Positions 54,916 through 63,160 of a stretch of DNA of 64,000 bases are shown here, in pieces. This stretch comes from Hominimerdicola alba 8 (GTDB lineage Bacteria; Bacillota; Clostridia; Oscillospirales; Ruminococcaceae): assembly GCF_000178155.2 (NCBI RefSeq), contig NZ_ADKM02000075.1, forward strand, positions 1 to 64,000. The letters run 5' to 3'. A program made the position numbers and the translations under genes. Position 1 is the stretch's first letter. The number at the start of each line of letters is the position of its first letter. Below the pieces are notes generated by a model. That model saw nothing but the letters and a program-made list of their open reading frames with translations. It was not told the origin of the DNA and made no database searches.

Positions 54916-55464
54916 ATGAAAATGTTGGTAGCTATTGATCTGCAAAAGGATTTCACAACAGGTGTTCTCGGAAACGCTGAATGCGATAAGGCGGCTGACA
55001 AGGCGGCTGAAAGGATAGCGGCATTCCGCAGAGAAACTCCCGATACCCCTGTGATATTCACACTTGATACCCATACTGAGGATTACATGAATACTCAGGA
55101 GGGAAAGAATCTTCCTGTTGTACACTGTGTTCGCGGCACTGATGGCTGGAAGCTGGACGAGCGCATCGAAGCGGTCAGGGCTGAGGGTGATATAATGGTC
55201 GAGAAGCCTGTATTCGGTTCGGCTGAACTGCCCGCAGTCATCAGAAAAGCGGCAGGCGGCAAAGATATTGAAGAGATAGAGTTCATCGGTGTCTGCACAG
55301 ATATATGCGTTATCTCCAACGCGATGATAGTAAAGGCTGCTTTCCCCGAAGTACCCATTGTTATAAACAGCGAATGCTGTGCAGGCGTAACACCGCAGTC
55401 GCACGAAAATGCACTCAGCGCGATGGCTGTCTGCCAGATGAAAATAGAAAGGAATGAGGCATAA
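54916..55464 (+). CDS. pncA: Nicotinamidase-like cysteine hydrolase
   Basis: 182 residues of the isochorismatase/nicotinamidase superfamily. The catalytic triad is visible: Asp8 (AIDLQKDF), Lys97 (VEKPVFGS) and Cys131 (CTDICV). Metal ligands Asp51 and His53 lie in DTHTEDY, with a further His70. The expected reaction is nicotinamide to nicotinate plus ammonia. First gene of a three-gene operon; its stop overlaps the start of the next gene (TAATG). The neighbours make an NAD role likely, though nicotinamide would also be the substrate of the third gene. Confidence 0.85.
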   Translation: MKMLVAIDLQKDFTTGVLGNAECDKAADKAAERIAAFRRETPDTPVIFTLDTHTEDYMNTQEGKNLPVVHCVRGTDGWKLDERIEAVRAEGDIMVEKPVFGSAELPAVIRKAAGGKDIEEIEFIGVCTDICVISNAMIVKAAFPEVPIVINSECCAGVTPQSHENALSAMAVCQMKIERNEA

Positions 55465-56279
55465 TGCTCAGCTATAAGATAGACGGCGGAGAATTTATCA
55501 AGCCGCAGTTCGACAATTACCCCGATGGTACCATGAAGATAGACGTTGCGCAGGCTGACAAATGCGAAAAGGTCGAAATTCGATGGCTTTACGAGAACGA
55601 AACTGAGCAGATGCAGCTTTTCTTTATCGCATCTAATCTGAAAGAACGTTTTCCAAAAGCCGAAATGACGCTTTTCATGCCCTATCTGCCCAACGCAAGA
55701 ATGGACAGAGTTCACAGCGATACAGAGGTGTTCACGCTGAAATATTTCTGCCGCTTTATAAATGCCATCGGCTTTGACAAGGTGACTGTGCTGGACGTTC
55801 ATTCAAGTGTTGGCGCGGCACTGCTTGACAGGTGCGAGAACCTGTCCCCTGCGCCGTATATCGGAAAGGCTTTGGAAGCCGCCGGCTTTGACCCCGATAA
55901 CGACTATCTTTTCTTCCCCGATGAGGGTGCTATGAAGCGCTATTCTTCGATGTTCACGGTAAAGCATGCAGGTTTCGGCATAAAGAAGCGTGACTGGTCA
56001 ACAGGCAAGATACTGGGTCTTGATGTTGACGGCGATGATCCCGCAGGCAGGAATATCTTTATAATAGATGATATCTGTGCTTACGGCGGAACTGTTTTCT
56101 ACTCGGCACAAAAGCTGAAAGAACTCGGCTGCAAGGATATAAACGTTTATTTCAGCCATTGTGAAAATTCAATTGAAAAAGGCAAGCTGTTCGGCTGTGG
56201 GCTGATAAAGAATATCTACACCACAAACTCCATCTGCACACTGGCAGAAAACGACATACTTAAGATAATGAAGCTGTAA
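55464..56279 (+). CDS. Ribose-phosphate pyrophosphokinase-like protein
   Basis: 271 residues, shorter than the roughly 315 of housekeeping Prs. The two-domain phosphoribosyltransferase fold is recognisable: YLPNARMDRVHSDTEVFTLKYF (the PYARQDR-type ATP loop region), DVHSS (catalytic/metal), and the PRPP loop IFIIDDICAYGGT. It should make PRPP from ribose 5-phosphate and ATP. Phage genomes often pair a short Prs like this with a nicotinamide phosphoribosyltransferase, which consumes PRPP. Here the pair is adjacent (16-bp gap), suggesting a phage-type NAD salvage module. Confidence 0.88.
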   Translation: MLSYKIDGGEFIKPQFDNYPDGTMKIDVAQADKCEKVEIRWLYENETEQMQLFFIASNLKERFPKAEMTLFMPYLPNARMDRVHSDTEVFTLKYFCRFINAIGFDKVTVLDVHSSVGAALLDRCENLSPAPYIGKALEAAGFDPDNDYLFFPDEGAMKRYSSMFTVKHAGFGIKKRDWSTGKILGLDVDGDDPAGRNIFIIDDICAYGGTVFYSAQKLKELGCKDINVYFSHCENSIEKGKLFGCGLIKNIYTTNSICTLAENDILKIMKL

Positions 56280-56295
56280 GAAAGGAAGATACACC

Positions 56296-57816
56296 ATGAA
56301 AGGCATAAATGCTGCACTGATGTGCGACTTTTACAAGATAGTCCACAGAGATATGATAAACCGGAAGATGACTAAGTCGATGTCTTACTATACTCCGCGA
56401 ATGAGCCGTGTAAAGCGTTGGGATAAGGTGGTCATGTTCGGGCTTCAGATGTTCTGCAAGACCTGGCTTATCGACTACTTCAACGATAATTTCTTTGCAG
56501 TGCCCGAAGAGGAGATAGTTGCCGATTACAAGCGCGTGCTTGACAATTCTTTCGGCAAGGGCATCTACAACACTTCTTCCATTGTTGAACTTCACAGACT
56601 GGGCTACCTGCCGCTGGAGATAATAGCACTGCCTGAGGGCACTCTTGTACCTGTACATGTCCCGATGTTCGGCATAACCAACACCCACCCTGATTTCGCA
56701 TGGCTTCCGCAGGCGCTTGAAAGCCTTATCTCTGCTGAGATGTGGTACCCGCAGATAACAGCAACAGTCGGCAAGACCTACCGCGATATAGTCAACAAGT
56801 ATTACGACCTGACCTGCGATGACAACATATCCCGCGCTAAGGCACTGGGTTCGTTCGATTTCAGGGGCGACCAGGGACTTGATGCGGCACTTAAAGCGGC
56901 GGCAGGCTGGTGCATGTCTTTTGAGAATACTGCTACCGTTCCCGCGATACCGTATCTTGAAAAGATGTTCGGTGCAGACTGTGAGAAAGAGTCTGTTGCA
57001 TACGGCGCGGTCAGCACAGAACATTTTGTGATGTGCTCGAACTATGCAGTTGACGGCGATGAGGAAACTTTCCTCAGGAAGATGCTCAGGGAACTTTATC
57101 CGAACACCAGCTTTTCGGCAGTACTTGACTCCTACGATTACTGGAATGTCATCGACAATATCCTGCCAAAGCTGCACGATGACATCATGGCGCACAACGG
57201 CTGTATGCTGATGCGCGGCGATTCGGGCGACTGCGTTGAAGTTGTCACAAAGACAGTCTTCAAGCTGTGGGAACAGTTCGGCGGAACAGTGAACAGCAAG
57301 GGCTACAAGGTGCTTGACCCTCACGTTAAAGCCATTTACGGCGACAGCATAACAGTTCAGCGCTGTGAGATGATATATGAGATACTGATGAAGAACGGTT
57401 TTGCCTGCTCGAATGTGGCGCTGGGTGTCGGTTCTTTCTCGATGCACTGCATAGAAGAGGACGATGACATCACCGTTACAACGGCAGACGGTCAGCAGAT
57501 AAAGGGTAGGGCGACTATCCTCAAGCCTTTCACGCGCGATACTTTTTCCAGCTGCATCAAGGCTTGCTATGCTGAGATAGACGGCAAAGAGTACCCCATC
57601 TTTAAAAACCCGAAAGAGGGCGGATTCAAAAAGAGCCAGAAGGGTCTGTGCTACGTTTACCGCGATGAAAACGGTGAACTTGCCTACAAGGACGGCTACG
57701 TTGGCAGCAATATCCCCGACGGCAACCTGCTTGAAACTGTCTTTAAGGACGGCAGGATAGTCAGGGAATTTACCCTCAGCGATATAAGAAACAGGCTCAA
57801 CAACAACGCTTTCTGA
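56296..57816 (+). CDS. nadV: Nicotinamide phosphoribosyltransferase (NAMPT/NadV)
   Basis: A 506-residue enzyme that makes nicotinamide mononucleotide from nicotinamide and PRPP. Family segments include LMCDFYKIVHRDM near the start, the active-site region YGAVSTEHFVMCS with the catalytic-position His, LDSYDYWNV, the phosphate loop MRGDSGDCVEV and the C-terminal LGVGSFSMH. Length matches bacterial and phage NadV (about 460-510). It uses the PRPP made by the gene before it. A strong terminator follows. A second adenylylation step to NAD must be supplied by the host (no NMN adenylyltransferase here). Confidence 0.92.
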   Translation: MKGINAALMCDFYKIVHRDMINRKMTKSMSYYTPRMSRVKRWDKVVMFGLQMFCKTWLIDYFNDNFFAVPEEEIVADYKRVLDNSFGKGIYNTSSIVELHRLGYLPLEIIALPEGTLVPVHVPMFGITNTHPDFAWLPQALESLISAEMWYPQITATVGKTYRDIVNKYYDLTCDDNISRAKALGSFDFRGDQGLDAALKAAAGWCMSFENTATVPAIPYLEKMFGADCEKESVAYGAVSTEHFVMCSNYAVDGDEETFLRKMLRELYPNTSFSAVLDSYDYWNVIDNILPKLHDDIMAHNGCMLMRGDSGDCVEVVTKTVFKLWEQFGGTVNSKGYKVLDPHVKAIYGDSITVQRCEMIYEILMKNGFACSNVALGVGSFSMHCIEEDDDITVTTADGQQIKGRATILKPFTRDTFSSCIKACYAEIDGKEYPIFKNPKEGGFKKSQKGLCYVYRDENGELAYKDGYVGSNIPDGNLLETVFKDGRIVREFTLSDIRNRLNNNAF

Positions 57817-57821
57817 ATAAC

Positions 57822-57855
57822 AAAACGGCGGTCTTTGCGGACCGCCGTTTTGCTG
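57822..57855. terminator. Bidirectional terminator after nadV
   Basis: AAAACGGCGGTC (57822-57833) pairs with GACCGCCGTTTT (57840-57851) with a 6-nt loop. It separates the convergent nadV operon and MFS gene. Confidence 0.85.
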
Positions 57856-57900
57856 TATATGTTTGATGCACGCTGTTAAAATAATTTCGTGCATCTGCGC

Positions 57901-59067
57901 TTATGAGATCTCTTTTGACTTCTTTACCGTGAATTTCAGCACATAAAGCAGCAGGCAGAACATCACTGCGCTTATCGGCAGCACGACTATTGCCTTGCCG
58001 TATCCCGCTTTTTCTACCAGTCCACCGAAGAATGCGTTGAAGCCGATGTCGAAGAATGTTGCAATGCTTAATACCATGCCTGTTGCAGTGCCGGCTTCGG
58101 CAGGGTCGTAAAATTTGCCTATCAGCATGACAAGCATCGGGTAAATTATCGAAAATGCCACTCCCGATGCGCCCACCAGCAGCATACCGCTTTTGCCCAG
58201 CGCGATGCCTGTTGTGTAAAGTCCTGCGCCTGCCGCTGACCATATCAGCAGGCTTCTGAAAATGCCTATCCTGTCGATAAGCGGTGCGAATACCAGCCGC
58301 CCGACGGTTATCCCGCCGAAGAAAAGAGAAAGGTAGAATGCCGATATCTGCACCGTGAAACCGAGATATTCGCTGCCGTAAGATGTCAGCCAGTTCATAA
58401 GCCCGTGTTCTGCAACGAAGTAACCGCCGCATATCAGTATCAGCAGGGGACTTGCGGGTTCTTTAAGCATCTTAAAATATCCGCCGCCGCTGCTTTCAGG
58501 CTTTTCGGGGTCGGGCAGTTTCAGCGTCACCAGAAGTGCCAGACATATCAGTGCCGCTGTAAGCAGTATGGCGTTGGCGATGTGCCAGTATCTCAGCTTA
58601 TCGGCAAATCGTCCGCCGACATTCTGTGAGAAGGTTATGCCTGCCCCTTGCAGAAAGTTGAAAATGCTCACCAGCATCGCAGGCGATGCAAAAAGCAGGG
58701 GAGTGATGATGTTGACCGATGTGGATATCATAGTCGAGCCGCCCATCGAGAATATCATGGCTATCAGCAGAATGTAGTAATTCTCGGTGAAAACGTAGGT
58801 CGCCAGTGCCGCAGCCCAAAGCAGCAGCACCCCGCCGATGAACCTCTTGCGCGGCATTCTGTCAGAGAGGTATCCGCCCACTGACAGAAACAGCAGATTG
58901 CCCACGTAGCTTATCATTATTATCCTGCCTGCCTGCGGTTCTGTCAGCGAAAATGAACTGCGCAGCTGCGGCAGAAATACGCCCCTCAGCGAGTCTGATG
59001 CCGCAGTTATGGTCATAATAAGCCCGCAGAACAGCACCGCAGTTATTTTTGAGTTTTTCTTTTCCAT
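57901..59067 (-). CDS. MFS transporter, FucP-like
   Basis: A 388-residue twelve-segment membrane protein. The loop between segments 2 and 3 has GGYLSDRMPRKRF, the MFS signature A motif. The N-terminal part (SLTEPQAGRIIMISYVG) resembles sugar/proton symporters of the FucP group. Thirteen base pairs downstream of the GH2 gene on the same strand, so both form one operon. Probable role: uptake of manno-oligosaccharides or the sugars released by that enzyme. Substrate not determinable from sequence. Confidence 0.85.
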   Translation of the reverse strand: MEKKNSKITAVLFCGLIMTITAASDSLRGVFLPQLRSSFSLTEPQAGRIIMISYVGNLLFLSVGGYLSDRMPRKRFIGGVLLLWAAALATYVFTENYYILLIAMIFSMGGSTMISTSVNIITPLLFASPAMLVSIFNFLQGAGITFSQNVGGRFADKLRYWHIANAILLTAALICLALLVTLKLPDPEKPESSGGGYFKMLKEPASPLLILICGGYFVAEHGLMNWLTSYGSEYLGFTVQISAFYLSLFFGGITVGRLVFAPLIDRIGIFRSLLIWSAAGAGLYTTGIALGKSGMLLVGASGVAFSIIYPMLVMLIGKFYDPAEAGTATGMVLSIATFFDIGFNAFFGGLVEKAGYGKAIVVLPISAVMFCLLLYVLKFTVKKSKEIS

Positions 59068-59080
59068 CAGCTGCCACCTG

Positions 59081-61528
59081 TCAGTAGTTTTGTATTTGCA
59101 GCTGTGATCTCAGCTGTTCGGCAGTCATGTTTTCGGGCAGCTGTGACTTATCTGCTGTTATGCTGACTTTCTCACTGCCGTGAATATCGAACCAGTTATC
59201 TGAAAAAATGCAGTCATAGTCTTTCAGTGACAGGCAGACGCTCTTAGCGTAATTGTCAGATGTCAGTCCTATTTCAAAGATGTCGCCTCTGTCATGTACT
59301 TCTGCATTTATCTTGCTGGGAAGGAAGATAAATTCCTTTGGTCTGACGAACAGTGTCGTGCCGCCGCTTATGACTTCGCCGTTCTTTATCAGCTTGTATT
59401 CGAGGTATTTTGTTCGTCTGTCCTCGCGTTCTGCAAGTTCGGCAGAGTAGTCTGTCATGCACATTTTCTTTGCTGACATCGCTTTGATGATGCCCCTGCA
59501 TTCGCCCTTGCAGATGATACTGCCGTCATTCCCGCGCAGATTTTCAATTATAGTAAGTTCTTCATCGTTCAGCGTATCATTGGTGACATATAGCGCGGGC
59601 TTTGCAGGTTCGCTGTCATCACAGCTGAGGAGTATCGGCGCATGGAATTTCCTTGCGTAATAGTGCAGGGCTTTCCATCGCCCGAAATAGTCGATACTCG
59701 ACCATGAGATGACAGGATTTGAGTCGTTTACCTGCCAGTAAGCCGAACCCATACAGCGACCTCTTGCGCGGCGCATATGTTCAACATTTGAGCGTATGCA
59801 GTCAGCCTGAACTATCTGCGAGCAGTATATCAGCCGCCTGAAATCGTATGGGTAGTTGACCATCTGTGCCAGATAGTACATTACTTTTTCGTTGCCCTGT
59901 GTACATTTCTGGTGCGCCTGCATGACATTTCCGCATAAGTCCAGGTCACCCTTGCTCTCGTCTGCAAAATACAGGCAGGTCTTTATGTCGGGCAGACTTT
60001 CAAAACCGTATTCCGAGCAGAAGCGGTAGTGGTACTGTCTGAAAGCCTCAATGGGCTTGAAATTGTGCCATACGTCCCAGTAATGCTTGTCGCCTGCTTG
60101 GGCGGAGTCGGGATCGGTACCGCCGCCGCCCGATGATGGTGAGGACGGCCAGTAGAAGGTTTCGGGGTCAAGTTCACTGAGCATAGAGGGTATGATGTCC
60201 TCGAAAAGCCGCAGATAGTCGGCTTTGCACTGCTTGTCATCAGCCCAGCCCCAGTATCTCCATGCTGATTCTATCTCGTTGTTGCCGCACCACATGCCGA
60301 GAGAAGCGTGATTTCTCAGCCTGAGGATATTGTCTTTGAACTCAGCGCGTACAGTACTTTCAAACTCAGGTGTCAGCAGGTAAGCCGAACATGCGAACAT
60401 GAAGTCCTGCCAGATGATAAAGCCGTTCTCATCGCACCAGTCGTAGAAATATTCATCGGGATAATATCCGCCGCCCCATACTCTTATGAAATTATAGTTG
60501 GCAGCCTTGCAGTCATCCAGCAGTTTAACGGTACGTTCTTTTGTACAGCGGGTAACTATCTGGTCTTCGGGGATATAGTTTGCACCCATAGCGAATATCC
60601 TGACACCGTTGTTTATAAAGCAGAACTCCTTGCCCCATTCATCTTTTTCCTGTGATATGGTCAGCGTGCGCAGACCTATACGCTTCGTTACGCTGTCAAA
60701 GATATGTTCGCCGCAGTACATCTCAACTGTACAGGTGTAGAGCGGCTGTTCGCCCAGACCTCTGACCCACCATAGTTTTGGGTCATCTATCACGACCTCA
60801 GCTTTGCCCTCCTCGATCGGAAAAGTCTGTGAGATGCCGTCGGGGGAGGTGACAGTAAGCCTTGCCGATATCTTTTCCGGCGGGTCGGTTTCCAATATGT
60901 CCATATCAGCTGTACAGCAGAGGGTAACTTTGCCGCCCTCATGCTTCTGGGTGAAATAAATGCTGTTTATCCTGCCCTTGTCAAAAAAGCAGAGCGAAAC
61001 GTTACGCCATATGCCCATATCAGGCAGTTTTGGACCCCAGTCCCAGCCGAACATGCAGTGTGCTTTGCGCAGATGCGGATAGCCTGCCATTGAATGTTCA
61101 ACGCCGATAAGCGGGCGTTCTTTCTGCTTCTGACGGATATACTCGTTTGGCGAAAACAGTTTTACCGTCAGAATATTGCCTTTTTCTTTCAGTTTTCCGT
61201 TGGCATCGTATTCCCATATGCGGTGCATGTTGTCGGTCTTGCCCAGCAGTTCACCGTTAAGGCAGACTTCTGAAAGCGTGTCGATGCCGTCAAAGCGAAG
61301 TATCTTTCTGCCGCAGTCAAGCAGCTGGCTGTCAACATCGAAAGTTTTTTCAAATGTGCAGCCGTTGTCACAGATGTCTGTGGATATATATTCGTTCTCA
61401 CGGTAATATGGGTCGGGGATAACTTTATTTTCGATAAGTGTTTTGTATAATGAGCATGGTACATCGGCGGTATAGGTCTTTTCTCCGCTCTTCAGCGACC
61501 AGCTTTTATTTAGATCAAGTCTGTACAT
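59081..61528 (-). CDS. Glycoside hydrolase family 2 beta-mannosidase
   Basis: 815 residues from ATG 61528 (AAAGGAAG upstream); no signal peptide, so intracellular. The N-terminal jelly-roll (LNKSWSLKSG, DPYYRENEY) is typical of beta-mannosidases of GH2. The acid/base Glu lies in GMWCGNNEIESAWRYWGW and the nucleophile Glu in RFCSEYGFESLPD. It would release mannose from manno-oligosaccharides. The first gene of a two-gene operon with the MFS transporter inside the sigG element; the GH113 mannanase at 34.6 kb could supply its substrate. Confidence 0.93.
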   Translation of the reverse strand: MYRLDLNKSWSLKSGEKTYTADVPCSLYKTLIENKVIPDPYYRENEYISTDICDNGCTFEKTFDVDSQLLDCGRKILRFDGIDTLSEVCLNGELLGKTDNMHRIWEYDANGKLKEKGNILTVKLFSPNEYIRQKQKERPLIGVEHSMAGYPHLRKAHCMFGWDWGPKLPDMGIWRNVSLCFFDKGRINSIYFTQKHEGGKVTLCCTADMDILETDPPEKISARLTVTSPDGISQTFPIEEGKAEVVIDDPKLWWVRGLGEQPLYTCTVEMYCGEHIFDSVTKRIGLRTLTISQEKDEWGKEFCFINNGVRIFAMGANYIPEDQIVTRCTKERTVKLLDDCKAANYNFIRVWGGGYYPDEYFYDWCDENGFIIWQDFMFACSAYLLTPEFESTVRAEFKDNILRLRNHASLGMWCGNNEIESAWRYWGWADDKQCKADYLRLFEDIIPSMLSELDPETFYWPSSPSSGGGGTDPDSAQAGDKHYWDVWHNFKPIEAFRQYHYRFCSEYGFESLPDIKTCLYFADESKGDLDLCGNVMQAHQKCTQGNEKVMYYLAQMVNYPYDFRRLIYCSQIVQADCIRSNVEHMRRARGRCMGSAYWQVNDSNPVISWSSIDYFGRWKALHYYARKFHAPILLSCDDSEPAKPALYVTNDTLNDEELTIIENLRGNDGSIICKGECRGIIKAMSAKKMCMTDYSAELAEREDRRTKYLEYKLIKNGEVISGGTTLFVRPKEFIFLPSKINAEVHDRGDIFEIGLTSDNYAKSVCLSLKDYDCIFSDNWFDIHGSEKVSITADKSQLPENMTAEQLRSQLQIQNY

Positions 61529-61668
61529 ATTCAACTTCCTTTCGGCTGATACTTTTTAGATATTATATCACTCAAAAACACTGTCGTCAATAGATGTATA
61601 CGATTGCAATTCGTTAAATTTCTGATTATTTTTTGTATATCTGCCAATAATTTTTCTGAGGTGATAAC

Positions 61669-61800
61669 ATGTTAAGAATAAACAGAACAGTCGGCAGGGA
61701 CGGCAAGCCTATGGCAGAGGGAAGACCCGCTGAAAGCGAAGCGCTTCGCCTGCTTTTAAATGAGATATCAGCACGTATCATAAGTACAGATGAAGAATAA
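61669..61800 (+). CDS. 43-residue ORF coupled to the recombinase gene, candidate directionality factor
   Basis: A small protein beginning MLRINRTVGRDGKP and ending in ISTDEE, with GAGGTG 5 nt before its ATG. Basic N-terminal half, amphipathic helical C-terminal half (ALRLLLNEISARII). Its stop codon lies within 10 bp of the recombinase start and overlaps the longer start option, so both are co-translated. Large serine recombinases need a small partner for excision (for example SprB for SprA of SPbeta, 58 residues). Position and size fit such a partner; sequence similarity was not evident. Confidence 0.55.
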   Translation: MLRINRTVGRDGKPMAEGRPAESEALRLLLNEISARIISTDEE

Positions 61801-61810
61801 GGACAAGCGC

Positions 61811-63160
61811 ATGACAGCGCTCTATATAAGGGTATCGACCGATGCGCAGTTTGAAGAGGGTTATTCTGTTGATGCACAAAAGGAAAAGCTGGCACAGTTC
61901 TGCAAGCTGAAAGATATCGAAAACTATGGATTTTACATCGACGGCGGCTGGTCTGGAAGCAACATCGAGCGGCCTGAGATAAAACGCATGATAGATGATA
62001 TACTCGCAGACAGGATATCCGCAGTGGTGGTATATAAGCTGGACAGACTTTCACGTTCGCAGAAAGACACAATATTTCTGCTGGAAGATGTGTTCATACC
62101 CCATAACTGCGCCTTTATATCGCTGAACGAGAATTTCGATACCTCGACTCCGTACGGTAAGGCTATGATAGGAATACTGTCAGTGTTTGCACAGCTTGAA
62201 AGGGAAAACATACGTGAACGTACCCGCATGGGCATGTATGAAAGAGTACGTTCGGGACTGTGGATGGGCGGCGGGCGTGTGCCTTTCGGGTATGACTATG
62301 ACCGTGAGAAAAACAGGCTCGTACCAAATGAAAAGGCTGAACAGGTCAGGCAGATATATGACCTTTATCTGCAAGGCTATTCCACCACACAGCTTGCCGC
62401 CATGTTCGATGTTTCGGGCGACCAGCATATCTCTGCCATTCTTGACAGGATGACCTATCTCGGAAAGATAAGTTTTCGCGGCGAGGTCATCGAGGGCACG
62501 CACGAGCCGATAATTGATGAAGTCACATGGCTGAGGGTCCGGGAAGAGCGGAAGAAGCGCTCGAAAAACAGCGGCGGGCAGTCGGCATACCTTTTGACGG
62601 GACTGCTGGTGTGCGGAAGGTGCGGCGCTAAGATGCGATATCAGAAATGGGGCAGGGGACTTAAGATATACTGCTACTCTCAGCAAAAGAGCAAGCCCTC
62701 GCTGGTAAAAGACCCGAACTGTGACAATATCAGATATGATGCCCGCGAGGTCGAAGAACTGGTGGTGAAAGATGTCTTTGAAAAGACAAAAAATATTTCT
62801 GCCGATAAGAACGGCGCTTCTGTGAATGTGACTGCAAGGCAGGTCTTAAAACAAAAATATGATGCCGCCGCCCGCAAGATAAAGCGCCTGTATGACCTGT
62901 ATGCCAATGACGAGAACGAACTTCTGCTTGAAACCATAGAGGAGAACAAAAAACAACTCGCAGAGATAGCCGAAGCCATCAAAAGGGAGGAGAAAACAAA
63001 TTCAGCGGCACGCGAACTTGAGTACAGACGAAAAACACTCTATGACTTGTGCGGTCTGTGGGACGCAATGACGCTTACCGAACGTCAGCGTGCGCTGCGC
63101 ACCTGCATCGACAGGATAATACTTGACGGTGAAGATATAGATATAGTATACTCTCTGTGA
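61811..63160 (+). CDS. Large serine recombinase of the sigG element
   Basis: 449 residues from ATG 61811 (AAGGA 7 nt upstream; an ATG at 61790 is in frame but lacks a site). The resolvase domain has nucleophile Ser9 in YIRVSTDAQ and the LDRLSRSQKD arginine segment. A Recombinase domain (about 155-260), a zinc ribbon (CGRCGAKM...CYS...NCDN) and a C-terminal coiled coil (about 345-400) complete the large serine-integrase architecture, as in SpoIVCA and phage integrases. The stop codon ends exactly one base before the right attP arm (63161). Its last 159 bp lie antisense to the read-through tail of the sigG 5' segment. Confidence 0.94.
   Translation: MTALYIRVSTDAQFEEGYSVDAQKEKLAQFCKLKDIENYGFYIDGGWSGSNIERPEIKRMIDDILADRISAVVVYKLDRLSRSQKDTIFLLEDVFIPHNCAFISLNENFDTSTPYGKAMIGILSVFAQLERENIRERTRMGMYERVRSGLWMGGGRVPFGYDYDREKNRLVPNEKAEQVRQIYDLYLQGYSTTQLAAMFDVSGDQHISAILDRMTYLGKISFRGEVIEGTHEPIIDEVTWLRVREERKKRSKNSGGQSAYLLTGLLVCGRCGAKMRYQKWGRGLKIYCYSQQKSKPSLVKDPNCDNIRYDAREVEELVVKDVFEKTKNISADKNGASVNVTARQVLKQKYDAAARKIKRLYDLYANDENELLLETIEENKKQLAEIAEAIKREEKTNSAARELEYRRKTLYDLCGLWDAMTLTERQRALRTCIDRIILDGEDIDIVYSL

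Noticed and set aside
56260-57894. 544-residue minus-strand open frame
   Set aside because: Antisense to nadV over its whole length; the sense strand shows complete NAMPT motifs and a good start signal.
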